Assembly (NCBI GenBank): GCA_965277615.1
Contig: CBDIDG010000006.1
Span: 868,001 to 932,000 of the forward strand
Direction: 5' to 3'
Length of the DNA stretch: 64,000 bases
Source of the DNA: Bog-532 sp965277615
GTDB lineage: Bacteria > Actinomycetota > Actinomycetes > Streptosporangiales > Streptosporangiaceae
The notes below the pieces were generated by a model, which was given only the letters and a program-made list of their open reading frames with translations, searched no databases and was not told the origin of the DNA. The translations under genes and the position numbers were made by a program. Position 1 is the stretch's first letter, and every line of letters begins with the position of its first letter. Below are positions 17,247 to 25,586 of the stretch, one piece after another.

Positions 17247-18198
17247 ATGAGCGACACCGCGTCAGCACCGATTCCGGCTCTGGGCATCTGCCTGGAGGAA
17301 TATGAGTATCCCTATCCGGTCCGGTTCCTGCCGCTCACCAGCGATCTGCAGCCGGTTTCGATGGCGTATGGAGATATCGCGCCGAGCACGGAGCCGAACG
17401 GGAAGACCGTCGTGCTGATGCACGGCAAGGCGTGGCGGTTACTACTTCCGCAACGTCATCCAGGCGCTGACCGGGGCCGGGTACCGGGTGATCGCCCCGG
17501 ACCAGATCGGCTGGGGCAAGTCATCCAAGCCCGATATCCATTACAGCTTCCAGCTGCTGGCGGCCAACACCGCGGCCCTGCTCGACCACCTCGGCGTCGA
17601 GCGCGTCGCCGTGCTGGGCCATTCGACCGGTGGCATGACCGCGTCACGGTTCACGCTGATGAACCCCGATCGCGTCACCCACCTGGTGCTGGAAGACCCG
17701 CTCGGCCTGGCCGACTACCGGACCGGCATCCCGCCGCAGTCCGAGGAAACGCTGTACCAGCACGAGCTGCACTGGACCGATCCGGCGGTCATCGGCGGCT
17801 ACGTCGCGGGTTACTTCGTGCATCCCAACCCCAAGGTCTGGGCGCCGCTGGCCGATGTCCTGATCCGCGTGACGCTCAGCCCGGACTACCCGCGGTGGGC
17901 CCGCGCGGCCGCGCTGACCTTCCAGATGATCTACCAGCAGCCGGTTCGCTACGAATATCACCAGATCGGGCCGCCGGTGCTGCTGATCGTGGGGGCCGAG
18001 GACCACGTCGTCCCGCTCGGCCAGTACGCCCAGCCCGCCGAAGCCGTCCGGCTCGGGGGCTTCACCGCGCTTTCCGCCGCGGCCGCGCACGACATTCCCC
18101 GCGCCACCCGGGTGGTCATCCCCGATTGCGGGCACGTCCCCCACCTCGAACAGCCCAGCCCGTTCCTCGCCGAACTGCTGCCGTTCCTGGCCCGCTGA
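17247..18198 (+). pseudogene. Alpha/beta hydrolase, frameshifted after the oxyanion-hole region
   Basis: ATG 17247 has a strong GGAGGT ribosome site and opens a frame (YEYPYPVRFLPL, then VVLMHGK, the HG oxyanion segment). The frame loses homology at about 17430. Homology resumes at once in another frame with GGYYFRNVIQALTGAGYRVI, then APDQIGWGKSSKP, the nucleophile elbow GHSTGGM, the acid region VGAEDHVVPLG and the catalytic histidine in CGHVPHLEQP, to the stop at 18198. A single-base change near 17430-17440 would restore a hydrolase of about 317 residues. The out-of-frame continuation to 18221 is a shadow. It lies just before the PucR gene. Confidence 0.75.
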
Positions 18199-18274
18199 CC
18201 CGACACCGGAGGAACCCATGAACCCGAGGCCTTCACCGGCCACGCGGCCATTGCCTCTCGGCAGGTCCGCCTGA

Positions 18275-19570
18275 ATGTGGAACAATCCGCACGTGGACAA
18301 TGACGTCCCTGGGGTCACGGAGCTGGTGGCCGCCGTCGCCGCGGCGGTCAGCCGCCGCGTCGCCGTGGTGTCCGAGAACGTCTACGAGGTGATCCTGCGG
18401 GATATCCCGGAGCTGCATGACGACCAGGCCGTGCTGGCCCTGCTGGCCTCGAGCGTGGACAGCAACGTCGGTACCTGCCTGCAGATCCTGCAGCACCAGA
18501 TCGAGCTGAGCGCCGTGGACGCCCCGGCGGCGGCGCTGGAATACGCCCGCCGGCTGGCGCAGCGCGGCACGTCGCTGCCCGCGCTGTTGCGCTCCTACCG
18601 GCTGGGCCACACGTGCTTCGCCGAATGGCTGTTCCAGGAGCTGGCCCGGCAGGCCCCCGACGCCGAGATGATCACCGCGGGCACCCTGGCCATGTCCAAG
18701 ACCGTGGCCGGCTACATCGACCAGACCTCCGAAGAGATCGTCGCGGCTTATACCCGCGAACGCGAACACTGGCTGCGCAACCGCAGCGCCGCGCGGGCCG
18801 CCCGGGTCCGGGCCCTGCTGTCGGGGGAGCGGGTCAACGTCGGCGCGACCGAGGCCACCCTGGGCTACCGGTTGCGCCAGTACCACGTAGGCCTGGTGTG
18901 CTGGGCCGGTGACGCGACGGGCTGGGACGATGATGCGACGCCCGCGGTCGACAACATCACCCGGCTCGAGCACGCGGTCAGCCACGTCGCCGGGAAGCTA
19001 GCCGATTCGGCCGAGCCGGTGTTCCTGCCCCGCGACGAAACCAGCGCCTGGGCCTGGCTGGGGCTGGGAATCCAGGACCGGTTTGACGCCACCGGTGCCG
19101 CCGCGGCCGAGGTGGACGGCGACCTGCACTTCGCCTTCGGCGACGCGGCCAAGGGCATCGCCGGGTTCCGCCTGACCCATCAGCAGGCCCTGGCCGCGCA
19201 GGCCGTCGCGCTGGCCGCGGGCGCCCACCCGCCCCGGATCGTGACCTTTGGTGAGGTCGCGCCGGTGGCGATGATGCTGGGCTCGGCCGACCTGCTGCGC
19301 GCCTGGGTGCAGGCCACGCTGGCGGGCCTGGCCACCGACGACGAGCACCACGCCCGGCTGCGGGACACGCTGCTGGTCTTCCTGCGCAGCGGAGGCAGCT
19401 ACAAGGCCACCGCCGAGCAGCTGGTCCTGCACAAGAACACGGTGCAGTACCGCATCCGCAAGGCCGAGGAGAGCCTGGGCCGCCCCGCCGCCGAGCACCG
19501 CGACGACGTCGAGCTGGCCCTGCGCGTCACCCGCTGGCTCGGCCCATCCGTGCTCCCGCCCGCACGATAA
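18275..19570 (+). CDS. PucR/CdaR-family transcriptional regulator
   Basis: A 431-residue regulator. The N-terminal half (about residues 20-160) resembles the RsbT co-antagonist/RbsU-like domain found in many actinobacterial PucR proteins. A GGDEF-like middle follows, and the C-terminus carries the PucR HTH_30 domain (LLVFLRSGGSYKATAEQL, HKNTVQYRIRKAEESLG). The start ATG 18275 could also be GTG 18293. The upstream alpha/beta hydrolase could be its target, since such regulators often control adjacent catabolic genes, but that hydrolase is now frameshifted. Confidence 0.88.
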   Translation: MWNNPHVDNDVPGVTELVAAVAAAVSRRVAVVSENVYEVILRDIPELHDDQAVLALLASSVDSNVGTCLQILQHQIELSAVDAPAAALEYARRLAQRGTSLPALLRSYRLGHTCFAEWLFQELARQAPDAEMITAGTLAMSKTVAGYIDQTSEEIVAAYTREREHWLRNRSAARAARVRALLSGERVNVGATEATLGYRLRQYHVGLVCWAGDATGWDDDATPAVDNITRLEHAVSHVAGKLADSAEPVFLPRDETSAWAWLGLGIQDRFDATGAAAAEVDGDLHFAFGDAAKGIAGFRLTHQQALAAQAVALAAGAHPPRIVTFGEVAPVAMMLGSADLLRAWVQATLAGLATDDEHHARLRDTLLVFLRSGGSYKATAEQLVLHKNTVQYRIRKAEESLGRPAAEHRDDVELALRVTRWLGPSVLPPAR

Positions 19571-19599
19571 ATTGGCTGCCCGGGGGTCTGGCAGGCTCG

Positions 19600-19947
19600 T
19601 CACACGTCCAGGAACGCGCGCAGGATGCGGCGGACGGCGGCAAGTTCACCGGGCGTAACCGTGCCCAGACGCCGATCGAGGCGCTGGTACGCCACCGCGC
19701 GCGCGTCCTCGGGCCGGGTAAAGGAAGGAAGCTTGCTCAGCCCCGACGACGGCGAGGTGATCGCAATCTGGTGGCGGAGTCCTCGATCGCGGCTCGTAAT
19801 GGGTACCACGAACGCGACCGCGTGCGGCAGCGCCAAGTGCAGCGGGCTGGACACGACCATGACTGGTCGGCGCCCGGCCTGTTTTGAGCCGATGACAGGG
19901 TTCAGGTCAGCTAGCCAGACATCGCCCGGCCGCAGCGGCTCACTCAC
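19600..19947 (-). CDS. mazF: MazF/PemK-family endoribonuclease toxin
   Basis: A 115-residue toxin with the MazF fold: PLRPGDVWLADLNPVIGSKQAGRRPVMVVSS at the N-terminus and VPITSRDRGLRHQI in the middle, with a C-terminal LDRRLGTVTPGEL. MazF enzymes cut mRNA at short sequences until neutralised by the antitoxin. The GTG start at 19947 overlaps the antitoxin stop as GTGA, so translation is coupled to the upstream antitoxin gene. The longer open frame upstream is not used. Confidence 0.88.
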   Translation of the reverse strand: MSEPLRPGDVWLADLNPVIGSKQAGRRPVMVVSSPLHLALPHAVAFVVPITSRDRGLRHQIAITSPSSGLSKLPSFTRPEDARAVAYQRLDRRLGTVTPGELAAVRRILRAFLDV

Positions 19948-20195
19948 GCGTCGTTCAGCCCGTCCCCTGCGGTCTGATCCCATTCAGCCAGTTCACCGAC
20001 GTAATCGGCCCATTCCGCCGGGTCGGCTTGCAAGCGGGCATAGTCCGCTCGGACGCCGGCCCAGAAGCGTTGGTCCTCGGCCTTGTCCAGAGTCTGAGCC
20101 AGCTCAGCGTCCAGCGTGAGGCGGTCTTCGTCCGCGAGCCTCTTCAGCCGGTCACGGGTCTCGACGGAGACCTTGATGGTAGTCATATCCGTCAT
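19944..20195 (-). CDS. mazE: MazE-like antitoxin
   Basis: An 83-residue antitoxin. The N-terminus (TTIKVSVETRDRLKRLADEDRLTL) fits a ribbon-helix-helix DNA-binding dimer, and the acidic, tryptophan-rich C-terminus (DPAEWADYVGELAEWDQTAG) is typical of the toxin-wrapping tail. It overlaps the toxin gene by four bases. Start may be ATG 20195 or ATG 20186. A TATACT -10 element at 20202-20207 is so close to ATG 20195 that the transcript could be leaderless. Confidence 0.85.
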   Translation of the reverse strand: MTDMTTIKVSVETRDRLKRLADEDRLTLDAELAQTLDKAEDQRFWAGVRADYARLQADPAEWADYVGELAEWDQTAGDGLNDA

Positions 20196-20201
20196 ACCTC
20201 G

Positions 20202-20207
20202 AGTATA
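20202..20207 (-). promoter_or_regulatory. Putative -10 element of the MazEF promoter
   Basis: On the minus strand the sequence reads TATACT, followed six bases later by the antitoxin ATG. A CTGACC at 20227-20232 could be the -35 element at 19-base spacing. If this is the promoter, transcription starts at or next to the A of ATG 20195. Confidence 0.4.
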
Positions 20208-20228
20208 CCGGTGACGCGTCCCGGCCGG

Positions 20229-20810
20229 TCAGCGGATTTTCTCGCCGTCGGCTGGCTTGTAGGCCCGGACCATCCAGCGGTCGCCGACCTCGACGATCAG
20301 GCGGCCGTAGCCGATGGTCTGCAGGCGGGCAATGAGACCGGCCGGGTCGATCGGGTTGTAGGTGTCCTCGGCGTGAAATTCGTGCAGCGAGTCGCTGGGA
20401 CGGCTGTCCGACGCGAGCAGGACACCACCCGGGCGCAGCACCCGCAGCGCCTCGGCTAGCACGGCGTTCTGGCCGTGCTGGGTCGGCACGTGGTGCAGCA
20501 TGGTGAACGACGCGACCGTGTCGAACGACCCGTCCGGCCACGGCAGCTCGGTCGCGTCCGCGGTGACGACCTCGACGTTGGTGTCCGGGAACCGCGCCTG
20601 CAGCGCCTGGACGGCGACCGGATCGATCTCGACCGCGACCAGCGAGCGGACCCGGGAGCGCAGCCACTCGGTGGCCGCGCCCGGCCCGGGCCCGATCTCG
20701 AGCAGCTCGGGGCCCAGCGGCACCCCGGCCGACAGGGGCGAAAGCACGTCGCTGACGAGCTGGGCGGCCCACTCCGGGCTGGTGCACACACGCTGATGAT
20801 TACGGTTCAT
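20229..20810 (-). CDS. Class I SAM-dependent methyltransferase
   Basis: A 193-residue methyltransferase with motif I LLEIGPGPGAATEWL, acidic motif II residue in VAVEIDPVAV, motif DATELPWPDGSFDTV and VLRPGGVLL. The substrate is unknown; the family (Methyltransf_11) modifies small molecules or lipids. ATG 20810 (MNRNHQRVCTSPEWA) is preferred to ATG 20822 because relatives start with the RxxxSPEWA segment. It is divergent from the AraC-type regulator at 20866 with only 55 bases between, which suggests that regulator controls it. Confidence 0.85.
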   Translation of the reverse strand: MNRNHQRVCTSPEWAAQLVSDVLSPLSAGVPLGPELLEIGPGPGAATEWLRSRVRSLVAVEIDPVAVQALQARFPDTNVEVVTADATELPWPDGSFDTVASFTMLHHVPTQHGQNAVLAEALRVLRPGGVLLASDSRPSDSLHEFHAEDTYNPIDPAGLIARLQTIGYGRLIVEVGDRWMVRAYKPADGEKIR

Positions 20811-20865
20811 GCCGCCATCCAACTACGCGTCCGGCCGCGTCCGTAACAGCGTAGCCTGACAAACT

Positions 20866-21618
20866 ATGTCGCGATCCGGACAGCCTGCCGCCGTGGTGCG
20901 CACCTACGCCATGCAGGACCGCGAGCAGTTCACCCAGCACACCCATCACCGCCATCAGCTGGCCAGCTCGGCCGGGGGAGTGCTGACCCTGCACACCGGC
21001 GATCAGACCTGGGTGCTGCCACCGTCCCGCGCGCTGTGGATCCCGGCGGGCATCCCGCACGCCGTGATCGCCAGCGGGCCGGCCGTGCTGCGGACGGCCT
21101 ACCTGGACCCGGCCCGCTGCCCATTGCGCTGGGGGTCGCCCACGCCGGTGCTGGCCGACGAGCTGCTGCTCGCCCTCATGGACCGGCTCGAGCACGCCGA
21201 CCTGACCCGGGCCGCCCGCCGGCGATCAGAAGCGGTGCTGCTCGACGTGATCCGCGCGGTCGAGGTCAGCACGGTGCGGGCACCCCTGCCGGCCGATACG
21301 CGGGCGGCTGCCGTCGCGACCGGGCTAATCGCCGATCCGGCCGATCCCCGCACCATCGAGCAGTGGGGCCGGTCCGTCGGCGCGACCGGGCGGACGCTGG
21401 CCCGCCTATTCACCGCGGAGACCGGCCTGACCTTCGGGCAGTGGCGGACCGCTGCGCGTATATCGGCTGCGCTGCACCTGCTCGCATCGGGAAACAGCGT
21501 GGCCGGTACCGCGCCCGCGGTCGGTTACCAGACCACCAGCGCGTTCATCGCCGCGTTCGCCCGTGAACTCGGCTGTACGCCGGCCACCTATTACGCCCGC
21601 CAGCCTCGTCGCGAGTGA
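20866..21618 (+). CDS. AraC-family transcriptional regulator
   Basis: A 250-residue regulator with an N-terminal cupin-type sensor (HTHHRHQL, and LWIPAGIPHAV) and a C-terminal AraC double helix-turn-helix (WGRSVGATGRTLARLFTAETG, FGQWRTAARISAALHLLASG, VGYQTTSAFIAAFARELGCTP). No ribosome site is obvious before ATG 20866, so it may be leaderless. The short shared promoter with the methyltransferase suggests regulation of both. The inducer is unknown. Confidence 0.9.
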   Translation: MSRSGQPAAVVRTYAMQDREQFTQHTHHRHQLASSAGGVLTLHTGDQTWVLPPSRALWIPAGIPHAVIASGPAVLRTAYLDPARCPLRWGSPTPVLADELLLALMDRLEHADLTRAARRRSEAVLLDVIRAVEVSTVRAPLPADTRAAAVATGLIADPADPRTIEQWGRSVGATGRTLARLFTAETGLTFGQWRTAARISAALHLLASGNSVAGTAPAVGYQTTSAFIAAFARELGCTPATYYARQPRRE

Positions 21619-21670
21619 ACCCGGGCTCCCGGGCCGCCGGGCCACGAGCGACGCGGTGTACGCTGCCCGC

Positions 21671-22066
21671 ATGCCGGAGCCTGAAATCCCGCCGTCGCAC
21701 CGCGATCTGCTCGAGTCACCCATCCCGGTGGCCCTGGCCACCATCGGTCCGACCGGTCATCCCCAGGTCACCGCGATCTGGGCCGTCCCGGACGGGGACA
21801 CGGTCGTCACCTCCCTGGCCGGGGCCCGGCAGAAGCTGAAGAACCTGGCCGCTCGCCCGCAAGCCACCGTCTTCATCATCGATCCCGCGAACCCCTACCG
21901 GACCCTTGAGGTCCGGGGCGACGTCACGATCGAGCCCGACCCCGAGCTGGTCACCCTGAGGCGGGTCCTGGCCGCCTACGGCACCGACCTGGCCTCGTTC
22001 CCCGGGCCGCTCGAGGACCGGAAAACGGTCACGCTGCACCCCACCCGGGTCGTCGCCAACGGCTGA
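21671..22066 (+). CDS. PPOX-class F420-dependent oxidoreductase-like protein
   Basis: A 131-residue split-barrel flavin/F420-binding protein of the pyridoxamine-5'-phosphate oxidase superfamily: PVALATIGPTGHPQVTAIWAV, VVTSLAGARQKLKNLAARP and NPYRTLEVRGDVTIEPDPE are the usual strands. Actinobacterial members of this size bind F420 or heme-derived compounds and reduce unknown substrates. Start ATG 21671 matches the usual N-terminus. It follows the AraC gene by about 50 bases on the same strand. Confidence 0.85.
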   Translation: MPEPEIPPSHRDLLESPIPVALATIGPTGHPQVTAIWAVPDGDTVVTSLAGARQKLKNLAARPQATVFIIDPANPYRTLEVRGDVTIEPDPELVTLRRVLAAYGTDLASFPGPLEDRKTVTLHPTRVVANG

Positions 22067-22078
22067 CGCTGGTCCGGC

Positions 22079-22486
22079 TCAGGCGGGCAGGTTCAGCTGC
22101 CAGGAGACGCCGAACCGGTCGTTGACCCAGCCGAACTTGCTGCTGAAGCCGTAGTTTCCCAGCGGCATGAGCTCTGTGCCCTGCCCCGAGAGGGCCCCAT
22201 AGAGGCGGTCGATCTCAGCCTCGTTCTCGCACTGGACGAACAGCGAGACCGCCGGAGTAAAGGTGAAGTCGTGTTTCGCGGGGCTGTCGATACACATGAG
22301 CTGCTGTCCAGCCAGTGCGAACGTCGCCTGCTGCACGGTCCCGTCCGGGCCGGGACCATCGGCGCCGTAGCGAGTGATGCTGATGACCTCGGCGTCGTCG
22401 AAAAGCGAGATGTAGAAGGTCATCGCCTCCTCGGCGTTGCCCTCGAACATCAAGAACGTGGTGATCTTCTGCGCCGTTGCATCCAT
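22079..22486 (-). CDS. PhnB-like VOC-superfamily protein
   Basis: A 135-residue protein of the PhnB / 3-demethylubiquinone-9 3-methyltransferase-like branch of the vicinal oxygen chelate fold: KITTFLMFEGNAEEAMTFYISLF at the N-terminus, FTFTPAVSLFVQCENEAEIDRLYGALS in the middle and FGWVNDRFGVSWQLNLP at the end. Despite the family name it is not a proven methyltransferase; function is unknown. It converges on the F420-type gene, with 12 bases between stops. Confidence 0.87.
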   Translation of the reverse strand: MDATAQKITTFLMFEGNAEEAMTFYISLFDDAEVISITRYGADGPGPDGTVQQATFALAGQQLMCIDSPAKHDFTFTPAVSLFVQCENEAEIDRLYGALSGQGTELMPLGNYGFSSKFGWVNDRFGVSWQLNLPA

Positions 22487-22569
22487 GCCCCATTATTTAA
22501 CAAGGTTGGCTCGGCCCAGTGCCAGCTGCACTGCGGGCTCGGTGTGAGCCCGTTCCTCCGGTGGGCTGA

Positions 22570-23022
22570 TCAGCCGGGCGTGGCCATCCGGGCCATCAGC
22601 CGCCGGGTGGCCTCCGGGTCGAGGGTGGATCCCCCCGCGGCCACCGTCCGCACCGCGCCGATCAGGTCGGTGCCGCGGATCTGTTTCAGCACGTAGCCGG
22701 CCGCGCCCGCCATGACCGCGTCAAACAGCGCTCGGTCGTCTTCGTATGAGGTCAGCATCAGGCAGCCGACGTCCGGCACCTTCGACCGGATCTCGCGGCA
22801 GACGCTGACGCCGTCACCATCAGGCAGCCGGACGTCCAGAATGGCCACGTCGGGCCGCAGGGCGGGGATCCGGGCCAGCGCCGCCGCGGCCGTCCCGGCC
22901 TCGCCGATCACCCGGATGTCGGGCTGGGTCTCCAGGAAGTCCTTCACGCCGACGCGCACCAGGTCGTGATCGTCGAGCAGGAACACCGTGATCACGTGCT
23001 TGGTGTCGTCGGTCTTGGTCAT
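22570..23022 (-). CDS. DevR/NarL-type response regulator receiver domain, DNA-binding domain missing
   Basis: A 150-residue receiver domain: acidic pocket DDHD, phospho-acceptor D in VAILDVRLPDGDG, conserved T/S in LTSY and K in YVLKQIRG. It closely resembles the receiver of actinobacterial DevR (DosR) regulators, including the linker RRLMARMA. It then stops at TPG, where relatives continue into a LuxR helix-turn-helix. Only 83 bases remain before the next gene, so the output domain is lost, and no clear HTH remnant is present. It could act as a phosphate sink or be a decayed gene. A DosR-box-like sequence lies upstream at 23108-23121. Confidence 0.72.
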   Translation of the reverse strand: MTKTDDTKHVITVFLLDDHDLVRVGVKDFLETQPDIRVIGEAGTAAAALARIPALRPDVAILDVRLPDGDGVSVCREIRSKVPDVGCLMLTSYEDDRALFDAVMAGAAGYVLKQIRGTDLIGAVRTVAAGGSTLDPEATRRLMARMATPG

Positions 23023-23107
23023 CTGTCACCCAGGCTTCCATCACGGCCCCGGCGAGCCCTCCGTCGCTGTAGGTACGAAACTAGGCAATCGGCGGCCGCA
23101 CCCAGCA

Positions 23108-23121
23108 GGGACCAAGGTCAC
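23108..23121. promoter_or_regulatory. DosR-box-like sequence
   Basis: GGGACCAAGGTCAC matches the mycobacterial DosR consensus GGGACT-WW-AGTCCC at 11 of 14 positions and contains the perfect dyad GACC-AA-GGTC. It lies about 86 bases upstream of the DevR-like receiver gene. It may be functional or chance; no second copy was noticed near the other stress genes. Confidence 0.3.
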
Positions 23122-23166
23122 CACGGCGACGCCAGAAGGCCCAAGACCGCGGCCGGGTTCGTGACC

Positions 23167-23619
23167 CTAGTCCGCCGACAACCGGTGCAGGCCCTGGATG
23201 GCCAGGGCGTAACCGTCGACGCCGAACCCCACCACGATCCCGGCGGCCGCGGCGGAGATGAAGGAGTGGTGCCGGAACTCCTCGCGCGTGTGCACATTAG
23301 AGATGTGGCATTCGATCAGCCGGAGCCCCGCTCCCTTGATCGCGTCGTGCAGTGCCACCGAGGTGTGGGTGTACGCCCCCGGGTTGAAGACCGCGCCGAT
23401 CAGGTCCCCGGCTGCCTGCCGGCTTCCGGCCTCCTGGATCCAGTCGATGAGCACACCCTCGTGGTTGGACTGCCGGCACTCGGCTTCGAGCCCGTACTTG
23501 GCCGCCTCGGTCCGGCACAGCGCTTCGACGTCGGCCAGTGTCTTCACGCCGTAGATGCCTGGTTCACGCGACCCGAGCAGGTTGAGGTTGGGTCCGTTCA
23601 GCACGAGAACTGTCTTCAT
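23167..23619 (-). CDS. aroQ: Type II 3-dehydroquinate dehydratase
   Basis: A 150-residue type II dehydroquinase, which interconverts 3-dehydroquinate and 3-dehydroshikimate as a dodecamer. It shows the full set of family motifs: LVLNGPNLNLLGSREPGIYG with the catalytic loop tyrosine, CRQSNHEGVLIDWI, FNPGAYTHTSVAL and ECHISNVHTREEFRHHSFIS with the catalytic histidine. It is divergent from a shikimate/quinate dehydrogenase-like gene rather than in an aromatic biosynthesis operon, so a catabolic role in quinate or shikimate use is plausible. Confidence 0.95.
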   Translation of the reverse strand: MKTVLVLNGPNLNLLGSREPGIYGVKTLADVEALCRTEAAKYGLEAECRQSNHEGVLIDWIQEAGSRQAAGDLIGAVFNPGAYTHTSVALHDAIKGAGLRLIECHISNVHTREEFRHHSFISAAAAGIVVGFGVDGYALAIQGLHRLSAD

Positions 23620-23713
23620 TAGGCTTCATTCCTGGTTGGCTGCTTGCTTCGGACCCTTGATGGTAGAGCCGGTACGCATCTTCTACCCGCCTCCGACGGC
23701 GGCAGGAGCGAAA

Positions 23714-24547
23714 ATGATCAGCGGTACCACGACCTTGATCGCGCACTTGGGCTATCCGACGCACACCTTCAAGTCGCCGCTCATCTATAACCCGTGGTTC
23801 GAGAAGAACGGCATCGACGCGGTCGTCGTACCCATGGGCGTCAAAGCGGAGGAGTACCCGGAGTTCCTGAGGTACCTGTTCCGGCTGACCAACATCCGCG
23901 GTGCCCTGGTCACGATGCCGCACAAGGTCACCACCACCCGGCTCGTCGATGAGATAACACCCACCGCGCAGATCGCCGGGGCCGCCAACGCGGTGCTGCT
24001 GCGCGACGACGGGACGCTGCTCGGGGACCAGTTCGACGGGGCCGGCTTCGTCCGCGGGGTCGAGCGCAGCGGCTTCCCGCTGGCGGGCCAGCGAGCCCTG
24101 GTGGTCGGCAACGGCGGGGTCGGGTCGGCCATCGCGGCATCGCTCGCGGCGGCGGGCGTCTCGGGGCTGGGCCTGTTCGACCCGGTCACGGAGTCGTCGG
24201 TGTCCCTGGCCGGCCGGATCCACGAGCACTATCCGCAGACCATGATCGAGACCGGCTCCAGCGACCCGCAGGGCTACGACCTGGTGGTCAACGCCACGCC
24301 GCTGGGCATGAAGGACGGCGACCCGCTGCCGATGGACGTCGACCGGATTTCACCCGGCACGTTCGTCGGCGAGGTCGTGATGAAGCAGCAGATCACGCCG
24401 TTCCTGCAGGCGGCCATGGCCAAGGGCTGCCGGGTCCAGGTCGGTACCGGCATGCTGTTCGAGCAGATCCCGGCCTGCCTGGAGTTCTTCGGGTTCGGCA
24501 CCGCGACCCCCGAGGCGCTGCGCGCCCTCGCCCAGCTCAAGAGCTGA
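23714..24547 (+). CDS. Shikimate/quinate 5-dehydrogenase-like protein
   Basis: A 277-residue shikimate dehydrogenase family enzyme that would reduce 3-dehydroshikimate or oxidise shikimate or quinate with a nicotinamide cofactor. The N-terminal substrate domain contains HLGYPTHTFKSPLIYNPWF and the catalytic lysine region VTMPHKVTTTRLVDE. The Rossmann domain has VVGNGGVGSAIAASLAAAG and NATPLGMKDGD. The N-terminal TTLIAHLG replaces the usual GxPIxHSxSP motif, a sign of a divergent, probably catabolic subgroup. ATG 23714 has AGGAGC eight bases upstream; the longer frame overlaps aroQ and is not used. Confidence 0.87.
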   Translation: MISGTTTLIAHLGYPTHTFKSPLIYNPWFEKNGIDAVVVPMGVKAEEYPEFLRYLFRLTNIRGALVTMPHKVTTTRLVDEITPTAQIAGAANAVLLRDDGTLLGDQFDGAGFVRGVERSGFPLAGQRALVVGNGGVGSAIAASLAAAGVSGLGLFDPVTESSVSLAGRIHEHYPQTMIETGSSDPQGYDLVVNATPLGMKDGDPLPMDVDRISPGTFVGEVVMKQQITPFLQAAMAKGCRVQVGTGMLFEQIPACLEFFGFGTATPEALRALAQLKS

Positions 24548-24551
24548 GTGG

Positions 24552-25586
24552 TCAGCCGGCCACGTTCCAGGCCGCCAGCACGTTCGCGTCGGCCGCCGCG
24601 CCCGCCGCGCCGAGGATGGGGTGCAGCTCCATGGCCGGGGCGTACTTGCTCGCCGGGACCTGGCGGCCCAGCGCCTCGGCCATCGCCCGGACCTGGTGCG
24701 GCGCCCCGCCGCAGCACACCCCGACGTAGTTCACGCCCAGCTCGCGGGCGGCCTCGGCGAAGGCGGCCATGTCGAACCGGGTGCACGAGAACGGCTCCAG
24801 GGCCAGCGGGAACACCCGGTCCACGCCCTCGGCCCGCAGCGACTCCATCGTCGGCATGGCCGCGTTCGTCCGGTACGGCACCGGCTGCGCCGCCACCGCG
24901 CAGTCCACCGCAGCGCGGATCCGCTCCAGTAGCGGCAGCATGGTCACCGGGCCCCGGTCGCAGTTGAGGCCGACGATGGTGGCCCCGTGATCGGCCAGGA
25001 TCCGGCACGCCTCGACGTAGTCGTAGCCGTCGCGGGTCGTGTCCGGCTGGGTCGAGGCGAGCGTCACCATCGAGGGCAGGCCCAGCTCCTGGGTCACCTC
25101 CAGGGCGATCAGGGCCTCGCCCAGGTAGTCGTTGGTCTCGGAGATCACGAAGTCGACGCCCTCGTCGACGGCCCAGCCGAGCTGCTCGGTGTACTGGGCC
25201 CGCACGGTCGTGCTGGTCGCCGGGTCGGCGGGATCGTAGGTCCAGGTGTTGCAGACGTTGCCCGCCACCAGCGCGCCGCCTTCGCGGGCCACGTCCCGGG
25301 CCAGCCGGACCGCGTGCCGGTTCATCTCCTCCAGGTCGTTCTCGCGGCCGACGTGGCGCAGCTTCTCCCGGTGGGCGTAGTAGGTCAGGGCGACCATGAC
25401 GTCCGCCCCGGCCCGCAGGAACTCCCGGTGCAGCTCACGCACCGCGTCCGGGAAGTCGAGCACGACCTCGGGCACGTACGGGCCGGCCTTGATGTAACCG
25501 CGGCGCTCGAGCTCGAAGACATAGCCCTCGGCCCCGAGCACCACACCCTGCGCGAGCCGCTCCTCGATACTCTGCCCGGCGGTCAT
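24552..25586 (-). CDS. Homocysteine S-methyltransferase-like (BHMT-type) enzyme
   Basis: A 344-residue protein of the homocysteine-binding TIM-barrel family. Zinc ligands are seen as GLNCDRGP and the paired cysteines in VGVCCGGAPHQVRAM. Other family blocks are GADVMVALTYYAHREKL and ISETNDYLGEALIALEV. Such enzymes transfer methyl groups from betaine or S-methylmethionine to a thiol. ATG 25586 overlaps the stop of the upstream FAD oxidase gene as ATGA, so the two are translated together and likely act on the same methylated nitrogen compound. The long upstream open frame is a shadow. Confidence 0.87.
   Translation of the reverse strand: MTAGQSIEERLAQGVVLGAEGYVFELERRGYIKAGPYVPEVVLDFPDAVRELHREFLRAGADVMVALTYYAHREKLRHVGRENDLEEMNRHAVRLARDVAREGGALVAGNVCNTWTYDPADPATSTTVRAQYTEQLGWAVDEGVDFVISETNDYLGEALIALEVTQELGLPSMVTLASTQPDTTRDGYDYVEACRILADHGATIVGLNCDRGPVTMLPLLERIRAAVDCAVAAQPVPYRTNAAMPTMESLRAEGVDRVFPLALEPFSCTRFDMAAFAEAARELGVNYVGVCCGGAPHQVRAMAEALGRQVPASKYAPAMELHPILGAAGAAADANVLAAWNVAG

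Noticed and set aside
17488..18221. A long plus-strand frame ending at 18221 that continues from the hydrolase start
   Set aside because: After the frameshift the frame gives only arginine- and proline-rich sequence. The true hydrolase part is in the other frame ending at 18198.
22497..22569. A possible helix-turn-helix remnant after the DevR-like receiver
   Set aside because: A shifted frame reads ISPPEERAHTEPAVQLALGRANLVK before a stop, but the match to a LuxR HTH is too weak to call.
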